From a virus, in the IMG/VR virus record IMGVR_UViG_3300038701_002468, positions 1 to 41,534 of that record: 41,534 bases of DNA, one strand, 5' to 3'. A program made the position numbers and the translations under genes. This document shows, piece after piece, positions 12,619 through 20,948 of the stretch; the stretch's first letter is position 1; each line of letters opens with the position of its first letter. The notes beneath the pieces are model-generated. The model was not told where the DNA came from. It saw only the letters and a program-made list of their open reading frames with translations, and did no database searches.

Positions 12619-13605
12619 ATGAAAGAGCCAGAAGTAATCTTAGACCTAAGCAATGACGAATATCACGGTGAGAAAGATCATATCTCATCATCTAAATTAA
12701 AAGTCGCATATTCCAATATCGAGGAATTTGAGCACGACTATGTAAAGAAGTTAAAGGTGCAAAAATCGTCTGAGGCCATGGATCTAGGCACGGTTATTCA
12801 CGTTGTTACTCTTGAAGATCACTTGTTTGAAAAAGAAGTTGCTATATATGAAAAGGAAAAAGTTAAAAAGCTAGTAGAGGCAAATAAGAAAAAGCTGGAT
12901 AAAGAAATCAAAGAACAGATTAAAAATAAAGCCCTTGGCAAAAAGGTTTTAACTCAAAAAGAAATTAAAGCAAAATATAAAGACATAACCAAAGAGAAAT
13001 ACTTTGCAGAAGAATTTAAAAAGCAAAATCCTAATAAAACAATCATTACAGACAAGCAGTATGAAGTTGTAAAACATAATAGAATCAAGCTCTCGGAATA
13101 TCCGGAAGCTTTAGAGCTAGTCAGGGATGGAGTCGCAGAAACCAGTATATTTTTCCAACACCCATCAGGTAAGCTTATGAAGACACGCCCTGACTACCTC
13201 TCCTTAAAAGAGGATCACGTTCACATTGTTGATGTTAAAACTTGCCACTACTCGCCTACGCCTAAAAATTTCAAAAGAAAAGGCATAGACGATCTTCTCT
13301 ATGGTTTGTCAGCCGCAAAATATATCCACTCTGCAAACCTCGCATATAAGCTGCCGGTAAAGTTTACTTGGCTTGTATGTCAAACTAAGCCGCCCTACTC
13401 GGTTGCTGTTTTCCATTGCGATCAAGATACCTACCTGGAAGGCTTTAAGCAATACAATGCCGCAGTAGATGCCTTAATAGAGGCAGAAAAAACTAACAAC
13501 TATCGCCTACAAAAGAAGCCAGCTTTTCTTCAAGAGCCTCTATGTATTGAAGGCATTACAGAAGAACCGACTGACTTATTTGTTCATGGGGAAGTCTGTG
13601 AATAA
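12619..13605 (+). CDS. RecE-like PD-(D/E)XK exonuclease
   Basis: This 328-residue nuclease resembles the C-terminal domain of RecE/exonuclease VIII. It starts with the EYHGEKDHISSSKLKVAYSN pattern and has LGTVIHVVTLE with H61. A long charged insertion (about 75-140) follows. The catalytic block is E174 in AETSIFF, D192 in RPDYL, and D205/K207 in VDVKT, then Y228 and Y235 in LLYGLSAAKYI (the Q/YxxxY helix). It would resect double-stranded ends to give 3' single strands for annealing, together with SSB and possibly the Sak4-like protein. Its stop overlaps the next gene. Confidence 0.8.
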   Translation: MKEPEVILDLSNDEYHGEKDHISSSKLKVAYSNIEEFEHDYVKKLKVQKSSEAMDLGTVIHVVTLEDHLFEKEVAIYEKEKVKKLVEANKKKLDKEIKEQIKNKALGKKVLTQKEIKAKYKDITKEKYFAEEFKKQNPNKTIITDKQYEVVKHNRIKLSEYPEALELVRDGVAETSIFFQHPSGKLMKTRPDYLSLKEDHVHIVDVKTCHYSPTPKNFKRKGIDDLLYGLSAAKYIHSANLAYKLPVKFTWLVCQTKPPYSVAVFHCDQDTYLEGFKQYNAAVDALIEAEKTNNYRLQKKPAFLQEPLCIEGITEEPTDLFVHGEVCE

Positions 13606-14287
13606 TACCAGGAAGGGTCAAGGCAAGCAGTATGCTCGGCCTACCCTTAACTTCTTCAATGATGTAGAAACAACCGGACTCAGCAAGAAGTGGAGCGAGG
13701 TTATAGCCATTGGATATGAGGTGCGAGATTTTTCTAATAATTTAGTTAAGAAAGACTATCTCACTATTAAGGCAAAAACAAAATGGGTCATTGATAAATG
13801 GTACGAGCCCAGTAGTGATGGCAGAAAAACTCACTATGAAATTCATGGACTCAGACATGAAGAACTAGAATATGAGCCCATTGATGCAGCTAAAAAGATA
13901 CTTAGAGATTTGTATGATCTAAAAGCTCACCTTAATTTTGTTTGTCATCACGGTTCATATTTTGATCGAAACTTCATGGAGATATTTTTCAGAGGTGTTG
14001 GGCTTCATGGTTGGTTTAACTCTTTAATGAGAAGACCGCTTGATCCAATGAATGACGAACCAGAGTTAGAAGAGCAGTTTTACATTGAAGATACGGTTAA
14101 GATCGCTAAGAGAGTCGGATTCCCAGAAGCTAATTTAAAGTATCTTGCTAACTATTTTGAGCTTGAGCTAGATCACCACAACGCTGAATCAGATACATGT
14201 GTATTAGCTGAAATATACCCGAAGTTAAAAGAAATTGAAGCCAATGGATTGGTTGAAAAAGAATTAAGCCAAGGACTGCTTATATGA
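13598..14287 (+). CDS. DnaQ-like 3'-5' exonuclease
   Basis: This protein of about 229 residues has the DEDDh exonuclease motifs: NDVETTGLS (ExoI, with the DxE pair), HHGSYFDRNF (ExoII) and HHNAESDTCVLAEIY (ExoIII, His and Asp). The family removes 3' nucleotides in proofreading or recombination. No DNA polymerase is seen, so it may work with the host polymerase or in recombination beside the RecE-like nuclease. The GTG at 13598 follows GGGGAAG and overlaps the previous stop; ATG at 13586 is the alternative, and the frame is open back to 13547. Confidence 0.78.
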   Translation: MNNTRKGQGKQYARPTLNFFNDVETTGLSKKWSEVIAIGYEVRDFSNNLVKKDYLTIKAKTKWVIDKWYEPSSDGRKTHYEIHGLRHEELEYEPIDAAKKILRDLYDLKAHLNFVCHHGSYFDRNFMEIFFRGVGLHGWFNSLMRRPLDPMNDEPELEEQFYIEDTVKIAKRVGFPEANLKYLANYFELELDHHNAESDTCVLAEIYPKLKEIEANGLVEKELSQGLLI

Positions 14288-14724
14288 ATTATGAAGACAT
14301 GCTCTGTTCCAGGTGCGAGTCGAACTTGGTCTCTATGGGAAAAAACGGAGCTGGCAAGCCTTTTAAAAGAAAGTTTTGTGAGAGCTGCCATAAGAAGACT
14401 ACTGGCAATATGTCCAGGGCTAAAAACAAAATCTTTTGTAAGGACTATAAGAAGCTAGATTACTGCGAAGTTTGCGGCATTAGATATGAGCCTCATGTTC
14501 TATGTGAAGACCATATAGATGGAGACCAGACTAATGCTCATATCGATAACTTTATGACTGTTTGCCATAATTGCCATGCTGGTAAATCACACGCTGAGAG
14601 ATTGATAAGAAATCTAGCACATACAAGAAACAAATTATACGAAACGCAAAACGCTCTTTATAGGCTCAAGAAGAAGCTTGCAAGAATTGAAGGCATTAGA
14701 ATTTCGGAGGTGGAGATTGAATAA
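14284..14724 (+). CDS. HNH / endonuclease VII-type nuclease
   Basis: The 146-residue protein has an N-terminal zinc-binding region (LCSRC... then FCESCHKK, about residues 7-40). An HNH core (about 60-105) follows: YCEVCGIRYEPH, CEDHIDGDQTNAHIDN, then VCHNCHAGKSH, with two CxxC zinc pairs. This is the form of T4 endonuclease VII-like and HNH phage nucleases that cut branched or nicked DNA. The C-terminal 35 residues form a basic helix. It ends in TAATG shared with a short out-of-frame ORF before the endolysin gene. Confidence 0.8.
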   Translation: MNYEDMLCSRCESNLVSMGKNGAGKPFKRKFCESCHKKTTGNMSRAKNKIFCKDYKKLDYCEVCGIRYEPHVLCEDHIDGDQTNAHIDNFMTVCHNCHAGKSHAERLIRNLAHTRNKLYETQNALYRLKKKLARIEGIRISEVEIE

Positions 14725-14837
14725 TGTATCACATATTATCTGGCCTAAAGGTGAAGACATGGGGCTACATATGGCCTTATTTAAGCAGTCAGATTTTGAA
14801 TGCAATTGCTCTTTATCTACTTGCAAGCGTCAGTTGA
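14724..14837 (+). CDS. Short hydrophobic ORF overlapping the endolysin gene
   Basis: A 37-codon frame starts at the TAATG junction with the HNH gene, with GGAGG/GGAG upstream. It runs out of frame through the first 79 bases of the M15 peptidase gene. The product is hydrophobic (WGYIWPYLSSQILNAIALYL near residues 13-32) and could span the membrane once. Position beside the endolysin and holin suggests a lysis role. It may equally be a chance frame. Confidence 0.3.
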   Translation: MYHILSGLKVKTWGYIWPYLSSQILNAIALYLLASVS

Positions 14838-15142
14838 TGAGCATTGATTTAATGTCTTCATTACAGCATTTGAGAGTTGATTTTGGTCATCCTATTTGGG
14901 TTACATCAGCTTTTAGATGCAAAGAATATAATCGAATTATCGGCAGCAAAGATACCTCTCAGCACATTAGAGGAAATGCAGTTGATATTACCTGTCACCC
15001 TCAATTCCTAGATCAGTTATATGAGCTTTGTTGCAAATACTTCAAAGCTGTTGGTGATGGTCGTAAGTATAACGATGGAAAAAGATCAGGGTTTATTCAT
15101 GTAGATATTAGAAAAGATAAAATTAGAAGGTGGAATTATTAA
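14759..15142 (+). CDS. M15-family peptidase endolysin
   Basis: The 127-residue protein matches the peptidase M15 (D-Ala-D-Ala carboxypeptidase / L-Ala-D-Glu endopeptidase) type used as phage endolysin. Zinc ligands are H69 and D76 in QHIRGNAVDI and H114 in FIHVDIR, with TSAFRCKEYN in front. ATG at 14759 with AAGGTG upstream is preferred; the frame is open back to 14678 inside the HNH gene. No signal peptide is present, so export depends on the holin, which follows with overlap TAATG. Confidence 0.85.
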   Translation: MGLHMALFKQSDFECNCSLSTCKRQLMSIDLMSSLQHLRVDFGHPIWVTSAFRCKEYNRIIGSKDTSQHIRGNAVDITCHPQFLDQLYELCCKYFKAVGDGRKYNDGKRSGFIHVDIRKDKIRRWNY

Positions 15143-15513
15143 TGTTTAGTTTAATTAAAAATGCAGTCAGTTCAATATTTAGTTCATCAAGCCTTGTAGA
15201 GGGTGGAATGAAGGGCATAGATAAAGCAATTTTCACAGACGAAGAAAAAAAAGATATTCACTTAAAGATGCTTACCCTTTATGAGCCGTTTAAGATTGCC
15301 CAAAGAGTCATTGCTTTTTTCTTCTGTGGATTATTTGGTTTTGCGTTTGTGCTTTACTTAGGACTCATAACTTTCCACTTTGAACTTGAGGCAAGCAATG
15401 TATTAGATGCTGTGAGTGAGTTTTACTTAGGCCAGATAACATTGGCGGTTGTGAGTTTTTATTTTGGTGGTGGAACAATTGCAGAAATTAGAAGAAATAA
15501 AGAGGTCAAATAA
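15142..15513 (+). CDS. Holin (3-TM, GTA-type)
   Basis: This protein of about 123 residues starts at the ATG overlapping the endolysin stop, with AAGGTGG upstream. The sequence TDEEKKDIHLKMLTLYEPFK before IAQRVIAFFF is typical of the GTA-holin/3-TM family. Two hydrophobic helices are clear (about 55-78 and 88-110), and the C-terminus is short and basic. Adjacent to the endolysin, it would form the membrane lesion that releases it. Confidence 0.75.
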   Translation: MFSLIKNAVSSIFSSSSLVEGGMKGIDKAIFTDEEKKDIHLKMLTLYEPFKIAQRVIAFFFCGLFGFAFVLYLGLITFHFELEASNVLDAVSEFYLGQITLAVVSFYFGGGTIAEIRRNKEVK

Positions 15514-15692
15514 TGCAAGACTTTATAAATGTATTTGATGATTATGTATTCCAGTGTTGTACCCAATTAGAGGGTACAAATACTTGTTCGATATGCAAGG
15601 AAACTGACAACCACACCTATTTTGATTCTGAAATACCAGGAGTCATTTGCTTTGATTGCTTAAAAGAAGAAGTTAAAAGGGATTTAATGTAA
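15513..15692 (+). CDS. Small zinc-finger-like protein
   Basis: A 59-residue frame overlaps both neighbours (TAATG at 15513 and 15692). Cysteine pairs CSIC (27-30) and CFDC (49-52) give a four-cysteine zinc-binding layout, with another CC at 15-16. The gene contains an 8-bp hairpin, TTGTACCC/GGGTACAA (15557-15579). The function is unknown; the start has AGAGG upstream. Confidence 0.65.
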   Translation: MQDFINVFDDYVFQCCTQLEGTNTCSICKETDNHTYFDSEIPGVICFDCLKEEVKRDLM

Positions 15693-15940
15693 TGGAAAAA
15701 GACATGATCGATGAGCTCGCATATATAGAGCGGCAGAATTTAAACGTGATTGTGAAAAAAGCGAAATTTGAAGGCGAAATTCTCCTGAGGATTGCAGATG
15801 TAAATGGTGAGCTGGAATATACAATAATTAATGACTCTGCTCTTGTTTCTAAATCATTGGCAGAGCAAGTTCTAAGAGACGCCCTAGGCTCCAAATTTAC
15901 CAGCTTAGAGAGTGTAATGAGAGGGCTTGGTTTTGAGTAA
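15692..15940 (+). CDS. Small unknown protein
   Basis: This 82-residue acidic alpha/beta protein (MEKDMIDELAYIERQNLNVI at the start) has no recognised motif. It is coupled to both neighbours, and AAAAGGGA upstream serves as ribosome binding site. Confidence 0.6.
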   Translation: MEKDMIDELAYIERQNLNVIVKKAKFEGEILLRIADVNGELEYTIINDSALVSKSLAEQVLRDALGSKFTSLESVMRGLGFE

Positions 15941-16127
15941 GCAAGATCAATTAAAGCGTGATATAGCTAACCTCGTTTACCTGTGTTCATGCACTATTAT
16001 GAGTCGTGAAATGAAGGCTTATCTAGTCAGAGCTGAGAAGCTATGTAAAGGTATCGAAGGTGATTCAGATATCCCTTTATTAATTAAAACAATTAAAAAA
16101 AGACTACAAACTGAGGGTAGAATTTAG
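15933..16127 (+). CDS. Small helical protein
   Basis: About 64 residues, probably starting at the TTG at 15933, which has AGAGGG seven bases upstream and overlaps the previous stop (TTGAGTAA); a TTG at 15927 is the alternative. The protein is basic and helical, with two cysteines in VYLCSCTIM. No family recognised. Confidence 0.5.
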   Translation: MSKQDQLKRDIANLVYLCSCTIMSREMKAYLVRAEKLCKGIEGDSDIPLLIKTIKKRLQTEGRI

Positions 16128-16149
16128 TTATTTATGTTAATATATTCGG

Positions 16150-16293
16150 GTGGAAAAATCTTTAAAGCCGCCTAGGAAGATCAATAAATTAGACTCAATT
16201 AACAGGCTAAAAGATCAGCTAGTTTTAACCAAAGATACCCGATTAAAAAGACTCATTCAAAAATGTATAGATAGAATTGAAAGAGATAATTAA
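16150..16293 (+). CDS. Possible last gene of the rightward operon
   Basis: A 47-codon frame starts at a GTG with a weak ribosome binding site. The product is basic and helical (INRLKDQLVLTKDTRLKRLI), similar in character to the preceding protein. It ends 25 bases before the convergent late operon. A T-rich stretch follows, but no strong terminator hairpin is seen. Confidence 0.4.
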   Translation: MEKSLKPPRKINKLDSINRLKDQLVLTKDTRLKRLIQKCIDRIERDN

Positions 16294-16318
16294 TTTAGCT
16301 GCATTGATAGCTTTGCTT

Positions 16319-16615
16319 TTATTTTTCTATTCTTAAAATAGCTTCTTTTATTTCGCTGGTATTATTTTTAATGTGAGATATATCATTTTTGATAACTGCT
16401 ATATCGGTTTGATATTGGGCTTTTACTTTGTCAAACTCTGCCCTACCCACCTTTGAATTCCAAACGATGGTGAGCATTGCGATTAATCCGGCCCCTAGTA
16501 TTGTTAGTAGTAAATTTGATAATTCCTTTATCACTTTATCTCTCTTTGACTTAACCCCTAGTCTTTTTGGTTGATTTATTCTTGGGCTGCTTGATTTGCC
16601 ATTAGTGATTGCCAT
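16319..16615 (-). CDS. Single-pass membrane protein with coiled coil (spanin- or holin-like)
   Basis: The 98-residue protein has a basic cytoplasmic N-terminus, one membrane helix at about 33-52 (LSNLLLTILGAGLIAMLTIV), then a helical region of about 45 residues with Ile/Asn heptads (IAVIKNDISHIKNNTSEIKE). This is the layout of an inner-membrane spanin or small holin-associated protein. It is the last gene of the late operon and overlaps the ejection protein by 40 bases. An internal start is possible, as the first ATG lacks a clear ribosome binding site. Confidence 0.6.
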   Translation of the reverse strand: MAITNGKSSSPRINQPKRLGVKSKRDKVIKELSNLLLTILGAGLIAMLTIVWNSKVGRAEFDKVKAQYQTDIAVIKNDISHIKNNTSEIKEAILRIEK

Positions 16616-18081
16616 ATTTTTCTGCTAACAGTTCCGGCTTCTTTTTTACCACCAAGCCTTGATAATTTGTCTTGAATCTTCATTAAGGCTCTTTTTGTTG
16701 CAGGTTTTCCATACGCTGTATATGCAAGCAAGGGCGCCGCATACATTAAATCACCTGATGATAATTCGCCATCCCTGCCAGCCCCTAGAATGCCTCCAAC
16801 TGCAAGCATATTTCTCAAGGCGAATGGGCTTCTGTTGGTATCTTCTGACGTTGCAGCAACAATGTCATTTTCAATGCTTTTAAGGGCTGAATATTTTTTA
16901 TTGGCTTCTTTGAATTGCTTGCTAATGGCTGGGTCTTCAAAGCTCATGCCTTCATCAACATATTTTCTAAGTTTATTGGCTATATCCTCAGCCGCTTCAT
17001 TGGTTGTACTCTTAACTTCCTTCTCTCCAAACTTTGCCAATGAATCCATCTCTCTTCTGATTTGGTTTAGGTTTTTTATGTCAGATTTACCGCCATTAAA
17101 AGAGAGGTTTTCCTTTAATAGTTCTTTTAACTTTTCGTTATAATCTCTACTGACCCTTGTTCTAACAGGTTTTTTTAAGTCCTTGTATATTGATCCTGTC
17201 ATGCCATCAAATTTTGCAAGAGCATTTGATTTATTAATTGCGTCCTCTGCTGGTTCATAAATTAATCTTTTTGCAGAACTTATACTCTCTGCTGCATCTC
17301 TTGAGTTAAACTTCAATGGGTCGACTTCTTTTATGACTTGGGCAACATCATCAAAGTTACCCCTTTGAGAAATTAGCTTTCTTGTTCCCTTTTTAAGCCC
17401 AAGGCTTTTGAGGGCATTTTCGTTAGACCATTTCCCCATTTTTCTGCCGACATTGCCAAGTCCTTTTAAAGCTCCAAATGTTCCGGCTGATATAGCGGCA
17501 GTTTTAAGCCTGTCTAACAAGTCGCCTTCACCTTCTGCTGAGTCTGGATTGTATGCGAAACCTTCTGCGCCAGCACCACCAGCACCAAGCATTATACCCT
17601 TAAAGCCCTTTCCAGCCCCAGCCAATGCTCTTGCTCCCTTAACGCCTTTCAGCGCAGTTCCGGCAGCTCCACCAAGACCAATTGAACCTGCGACTTGTCC
17701 AGCGATACTTGCAACTGGAAATTTGTCAGAATCACTGGCAACTTGTTTTCTTATGTTTTGAGCAATCTCATTTACTGATTGATCGTTTTCTTGGATAGTA
17801 AACCCTTGCTCTTTTAATTGAGCATCTATATCACTATCAGGTGAAACAGCTTCAATGCCTTTTCTGACAGTAGCTGCTATTTCTGGTGCGTAACCAAGAG
17901 TCGCTGCATCACCAGCGTTTTGCAAAAAAGCTTTTGCATTTCCGGCAATGTCTATTGGTTCTTCTTTTTGTTCTTGATTGAAGTATTTGTCTTGAATCTT
18001 GGCTTTTGCTTCCTCGACTGAATAGCCTCTTGCAATAGCTCCTTCCATTAACTTCTTAGCTTCTTCTCTGGTTATTGACAT
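16576..18081 (-). CDS. Putative DNA-ejection / internal virion protein
   Basis: This 501-residue protein has a Gly/Ala-rich, weakly hydrophobic segment at about 115-180 (SIAGQVAGSIGLGGAAGTAL, GARALAGAGKGFKGIMLG), typical of phage ejection proteins that insert into the host envelope. The flanking parts are helical and charged. It is one of four consecutive proteins after the nozzle/adaptor genes, like the gp7/gp16/gp20 set of P22-type phages. No lytic transglycosylase motif is seen. The assignment rests on position and composition. Confidence 0.55.
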   Translation of the reverse strand: MSITREEAKKLMEGAIARGYSVEEAKAKIQDKYFNQEQKEEPIDIAGNAKAFLQNAGDAATLGYAPEIAATVRKGIEAVSPDSDIDAQLKEQGFTIQENDQSVNEIAQNIRKQVASDSDKFPVASIAGQVAGSIGLGGAAGTALKGVKGARALAGAGKGFKGIMLGAGGAGAEGFAYNPDSAEGEGDLLDRLKTAAISAGTFGALKGLGNVGRKMGKWSNENALKSLGLKKGTRKLISQRGNFDDVAQVIKEVDPLKFNSRDAAESISSAKRLIYEPAEDAINKSNALAKFDGMTGSIYKDLKKPVRTRVSRDYNEKLKELLKENLSFNGGKSDIKNLNQIRREMDSLAKFGEKEVKSTTNEAAEDIANKLRKYVDEGMSFEDPAISKQFKEANKKYSALKSIENDIVAATSEDTNRSPFALRNMLAVGGILGAGRDGELSSGDLMYAAPLLAYTAYGKPATKRALMKIQDKLSRLGGKKEAGTVSRKIWQSLMANQAAQE

Positions 18082-18084
18082 AAA

Positions 18085-18975
18085 CTAACCCTTTACTGGA
18101 AATAGATCATCTAGCGCGCTGTCCAGTGAGGCTGGTTGCTTTACCTCTGGCTTAACGCTTGTTTTGTTGTTTTGGTTGTGAACATTTGGCTCAGGCACAT
18201 AATAGCCACTCATTTCAACTGCTTGCTTCCAGTCATTATATTTAGCTGTTAAAAATTGCTGCAATTGTTGAGCTTTAAATTCCGCAACTTCTGGAAGATC
18301 GGATAACTGAGGAAGCATCTCTCGATACTTTTTCTCATCTTCCTTCCTCATGACACCACCTTCCATAAACTTACCGACTAATTGGGTAATGGCTTTTGAT
18401 GTAGCATTGAATTTTTGACCTCTTTCGCTAAATGGGTTTGCAGATTTTAATCTACCTGTAAGTGGCCCCATTATATCTTTATTTTCACCGATAGCTGCAT
18501 TCATTGTTGCCAATAACCCTGGCATTTGTCTCCCTGCTGAGAAGGCTTCGTTTTCATTCGGTTTTAATGCTTTTAAGTTTTTACGCTTCCACTCATCAGA
18601 ATTTTTATCAACATTAGCCTCTGCATTTAACGCCTTGATTTTTGCATCTAACAATTGACCTTCAAGCCCCATCTTTTTAAGGTTGTGCTTATTGTATGCT
18701 TCCTTAAACTCATCCAGTTTGGCTTGCCTGTTACGCTTATAAGACTTTTCCTCATCTTGCACTTGAGCATCAGCCTGTTGCATTTGTAGCTTTTGCAATT
18801 TACCTAGCAATTCTTCTGGCTGTGGCTGTTTATTTAAGCCGAGTGCCTGTACTTGATTTCCACCTGATAATTTATCAGCAAGTGCAGCTACATATTTAGC
18901 TTTGCTAGGTCGCGCATTCTCTAGCTGCATTTCCTGGAATTGAATTAGTTTATTATACAGATCGTTTCTATCCAT
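18085..18975 (-). CDS. Putative internal virion protein, coiled-coil
   Basis: The 296-residue, mainly helical protein is rich in Gln, Lys and Leu (LGKLQKLQMQQADAQVQDEE). It has a central globular part around GRQMPGLLATMNAAIGENKD and ends LDDLFPVKG. The pattern and position (between two other putative ejection proteins) suggest a virion-internal protein. It is separated by 3 bases from the next gene and overlaps the previous one by 1 base. Confidence 0.5.
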   Translation of the reverse strand: MDRNDLYNKLIQFQEMQLENARPSKAKYVAALADKLSGGNQVQALGLNKQPQPEELLGKLQKLQMQQADAQVQDEEKSYKRNRQAKLDEFKEAYNKHNLKKMGLEGQLLDAKIKALNAEANVDKNSDEWKRKNLKALKPNENEAFSAGRQMPGLLATMNAAIGENKDIMGPLTGRLKSANPFSERGQKFNATSKAITQLVGKFMEGGVMRKEDEKKYREMLPQLSDLPEVAEFKAQQLQQFLTAKYNDWKQAVEMSGYYVPEPNVHNQNNKTSVKPEVKQPASLDSALDDLFPVKG

Positions 18976-19340
18976 TAGAAATATCCCTTCATGATCTGCT
19001 CAGGCGTTAGTTGATCTAGAGGAATATCCTTCTCTGCATTTGCTAAATATTGAGGCTTGTCTGCATGTTGCTTTTTCATTTGAGATTGATATTTTTGTCT
19101 CTCGTACATATCTTTCATTCTCTGAAACTTTCCAGCTTCCTCGTTCTCTGCAATGATATTGCTAACACCATCGTTAATTGTATCCATTGAATTAAGCTGC
19201 GTGGCGTTCATTGCATTTGCCCCAGCCTGACTTAACCAAGGCCCATACTTAGCTTGAACTACGTCAACCTTGCCTTGTCGCTTTTGATTCTCTTTGTCTT
19301 GGAGCATCTTGCCCACTGTCATTAGTCCTTGTATCCACAT
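18975..19340 (-). CDS. Small virion-associated protein
   Basis: The 121-residue protein starts with a short hydrophobic stretch (MWIQGLMTVGKML) followed by a helical, Gln/Asn-rich region. Its start and stop overlap both neighbours by one base (TAATG). It lies in the ejection-protein block, so a structural or chaperone role is likely, but nothing specific is recognised. Confidence 0.5.
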   Translation of the reverse strand: MWIQGLMTVGKMLQDKENQKRQGKVDVVQAKYGPWLSQAGANAMNATQLNSMDTINDGVSNIIAENEEAGKFQRMKDMYERQKYQSQMKKQHADKPQYLANAEKDIPLDQLTPEQIMKGYF

Positions 19341-20071
19341 TATAAAACCCCCGCAATTCCAAGCCCTAGTAGTCCGCTTGGCTTGTTAGCTGCTTGTAAT
19401 TCACTTGCACTATTTTTAGCCGCCCATGCCTTCATCATTTCTTGCCATGAGTTCTGTTGAAAGCCTGTTGATCTCTGAATATCTCTATCAAGCTTTGAGT
19501 CATCGTAAGCAGCTTGATTTTGATAGCTATTTGCAAGTGACTTTTGAAGATCGACTTTTCTTGCATTGTCTTGATTAAGAATAGTCATCTCGTTATCAAG
19601 CTCTTGACCTCTGGTTGCTAGAGATGAAGCATTGTTATTTCTCATATTTTGTTGAGCTAACCTTTCAGAAGATGCACCACCTAAACCACCAAAGCGAGAC
19701 ATGTTACTCATGTTAGATGCTAGGCTTGATTGATTCTGTTTGGTTTGGTTCATCAGGTTTCTTCTTGAACTAAGCCTGTTTTGATCTAATTGTCCTTGAG
19801 CTAGAGAAGTAGGGCCTTCCGTGTCTGCCATGCCTTGCAGTTTGCCAAGGTTATTTTGGGCTTGCAGTTGCTGCCAGCTAGTTTTTCCAGCCGTTTCGTA
19901 CTGGTCTTTTAGAGTGCCGTCTTCGTTTGTAAAAACTGGCATCTCTGGCATGTTGTTATAGTTAACACTTCCGTCAGCATTTTTGCTGCCAAAAACACTA
20001 TCTGCAATACCCTTGTTCGCTATAAGCCCAACTGGATTAATTATTTTTAATGCGTCACTGAAAAATCCCAT
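19340..20071 (-). CDS. Putative internal virion / ejection protein
   Basis: This 243-residue protein begins MGFFSDALKIINPVGLIANK, a start type often found in small ejection proteins of short-tailed phages. A Gln/Asn/Ser-rich helical middle follows (RRNLMNQTKQNQSSLASNMS), and the end is Gly/Leu-rich. It follows the adaptor gene by 12 bases. Function assigned by position and composition. Confidence 0.5.
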   Translation of the reverse strand: MGFFSDALKIINPVGLIANKGIADSVFGSKNADGSVNYNNMPEMPVFTNEDGTLKDQYETAGKTSWQQLQAQNNLGKLQGMADTEGPTSLAQGQLDQNRLSSRRNLMNQTKQNQSSLASNMSNMSRFGGLGGASSERLAQQNMRNNNASSLATRGQELDNEMTILNQDNARKVDLQKSLANSYQNQAAYDDSKLDRDIQRSTGFQQNSWQEMMKAWAAKNSASELQAANKPSGLLGLGIAGVL

Positions 20072-20083
20072 TATATTTATCTC

Positions 20084-20785
20084 CTACTGACAGTCGAAAA
20101 AGAACTTGAAATCACCACGGATCTCGTCATTCTCATCATCGACTCTCTTAGCTAAACTTTTAATCATAAGCTGTTTAAGTTCTTCTAGCTCTGCCTTGGC
20201 CACTTGAAGTGACTGCCATTGCTTTTCTTTTTCGTGAAATTTTACGATGCAGAATTGAGTACAGAAATCAGCAAATTCGGGTATGTCGATTTCTTGTGAA
20301 TCTAAGCCAGATGGGTTTATCGTGGCAGCATCTCTTATATAATACACTATTATGCGTGTATTTGAAGTAAAATTAGGTGTCGGATAGATCGTAAGTTTTG
20401 TGTCACCTGTGCGATTAAATATTGAATACTTATACACATCATATCTTGAGCTAACTGATTCGTTTTTAAATCTTTCCAACTCAACTGGATCTTCTAGTTG
20501 AGTGACTTCATATACCTCATCGGAATTTCTAACCTCGACAATCTTTCTAATTTTATCTGCATAGATATCAGATGGTAGATCATATTCGGCTGTATCGCTG
20601 ACGATTTCAAGAGCTTCATAGTTTAGAAAGTAGTCTTCTGCTAGTGAATTAATGTAACTTTCAGCTATTTTAATTGCCTTGTTGTACCAGTTTGAAATTT
20701 GTTGGTCTGTTACGATTTGATCGTCTTGAGCGTCTAGTTCTTCTAGTATCTCGGTTTTAACTTCGCCCCATGTTTTACTGGCCAT
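20084..20785 (-). CDS. Head-tail adaptor (tail tubular A / gp4-like)
   Basis: The 233-residue protein has the features of short-tail adaptors: an N-terminal helix pair (TWGEVKTEILEELDAQDDQI, then ISNWYNKAIKIAESYINSL), a middle beta part with YDLPSDIYADKIRKI, and TRIIVYYIRDA followed by IDIPEFADFCTQFCIVKFHE. Such proteins form the ring between portal and nozzle. It directly follows the 57-residue protein and the nozzle candidate, the usual cluster in podoviruses. Confidence 0.62.
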   Translation of the reverse strand: MASKTWGEVKTEILEELDAQDDQIVTDQQISNWYNKAIKIAESYINSLAEDYFLNYEALEIVSDTAEYDLPSDIYADKIRKIVEVRNSDEVYEVTQLEDPVELERFKNESVSSRYDVYKYSIFNRTGDTKLTIYPTPNFTSNTRIIVYYIRDAATINPSGLDSQEIDIPEFADFCTQFCIVKFHEKEKQWQSLQVAKAELEELKQLMIKSLAKRVDDENDEIRGDFKFFFDCQ

Positions 20786-20948
20786 TTTTTACCTCTATGC
20801 TAATGCGGTTATCTTCGACTGTGAGCGCGTAAAGTTTTTTGTCTTTACCTGTGATGAGTAATTCGGTTGAGTTAAGGGCTTCCAGGATGAGCCTTAATGC
20901 TTCCCTTGTGCTAGGGTCTTGGATGAGTGAGAGGTCAATATCAACCAT
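20775..20948 (-). CDS. Small protein between nozzle and adaptor genes
   Basis: A 57-residue frame overlaps the nozzle stop by 8 bases and the adaptor start by 11. It has a predicted helix (STREALRLILEALNSTELL) followed by beta strands (KKLYALTVEDNRISIEV). Tight overlap on both sides and filling of an otherwise empty 155-base gap support expression. No family recognised. Confidence 0.65.
   Translation of the reverse strand: MVDIDLSLIQDPSTREALRLILEALNSTELLITGKDKKLYALTVEDNRISIEVKNGQ

Noticed and set aside
12461-12691. Minus-strand ORF of 76 codons
   Set aside because: It is the antisense shadow of the tRNA-Trp gene and of the RecE-like gene start; its sequence has the usual look of a reverse-read tRNA.
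16294-16318. Strong bidirectional terminator between the converging operons
   Set aside because: Only a weak AGCT/AGCT pairing with a T-rich stretch is present, not enough to call a terminator.
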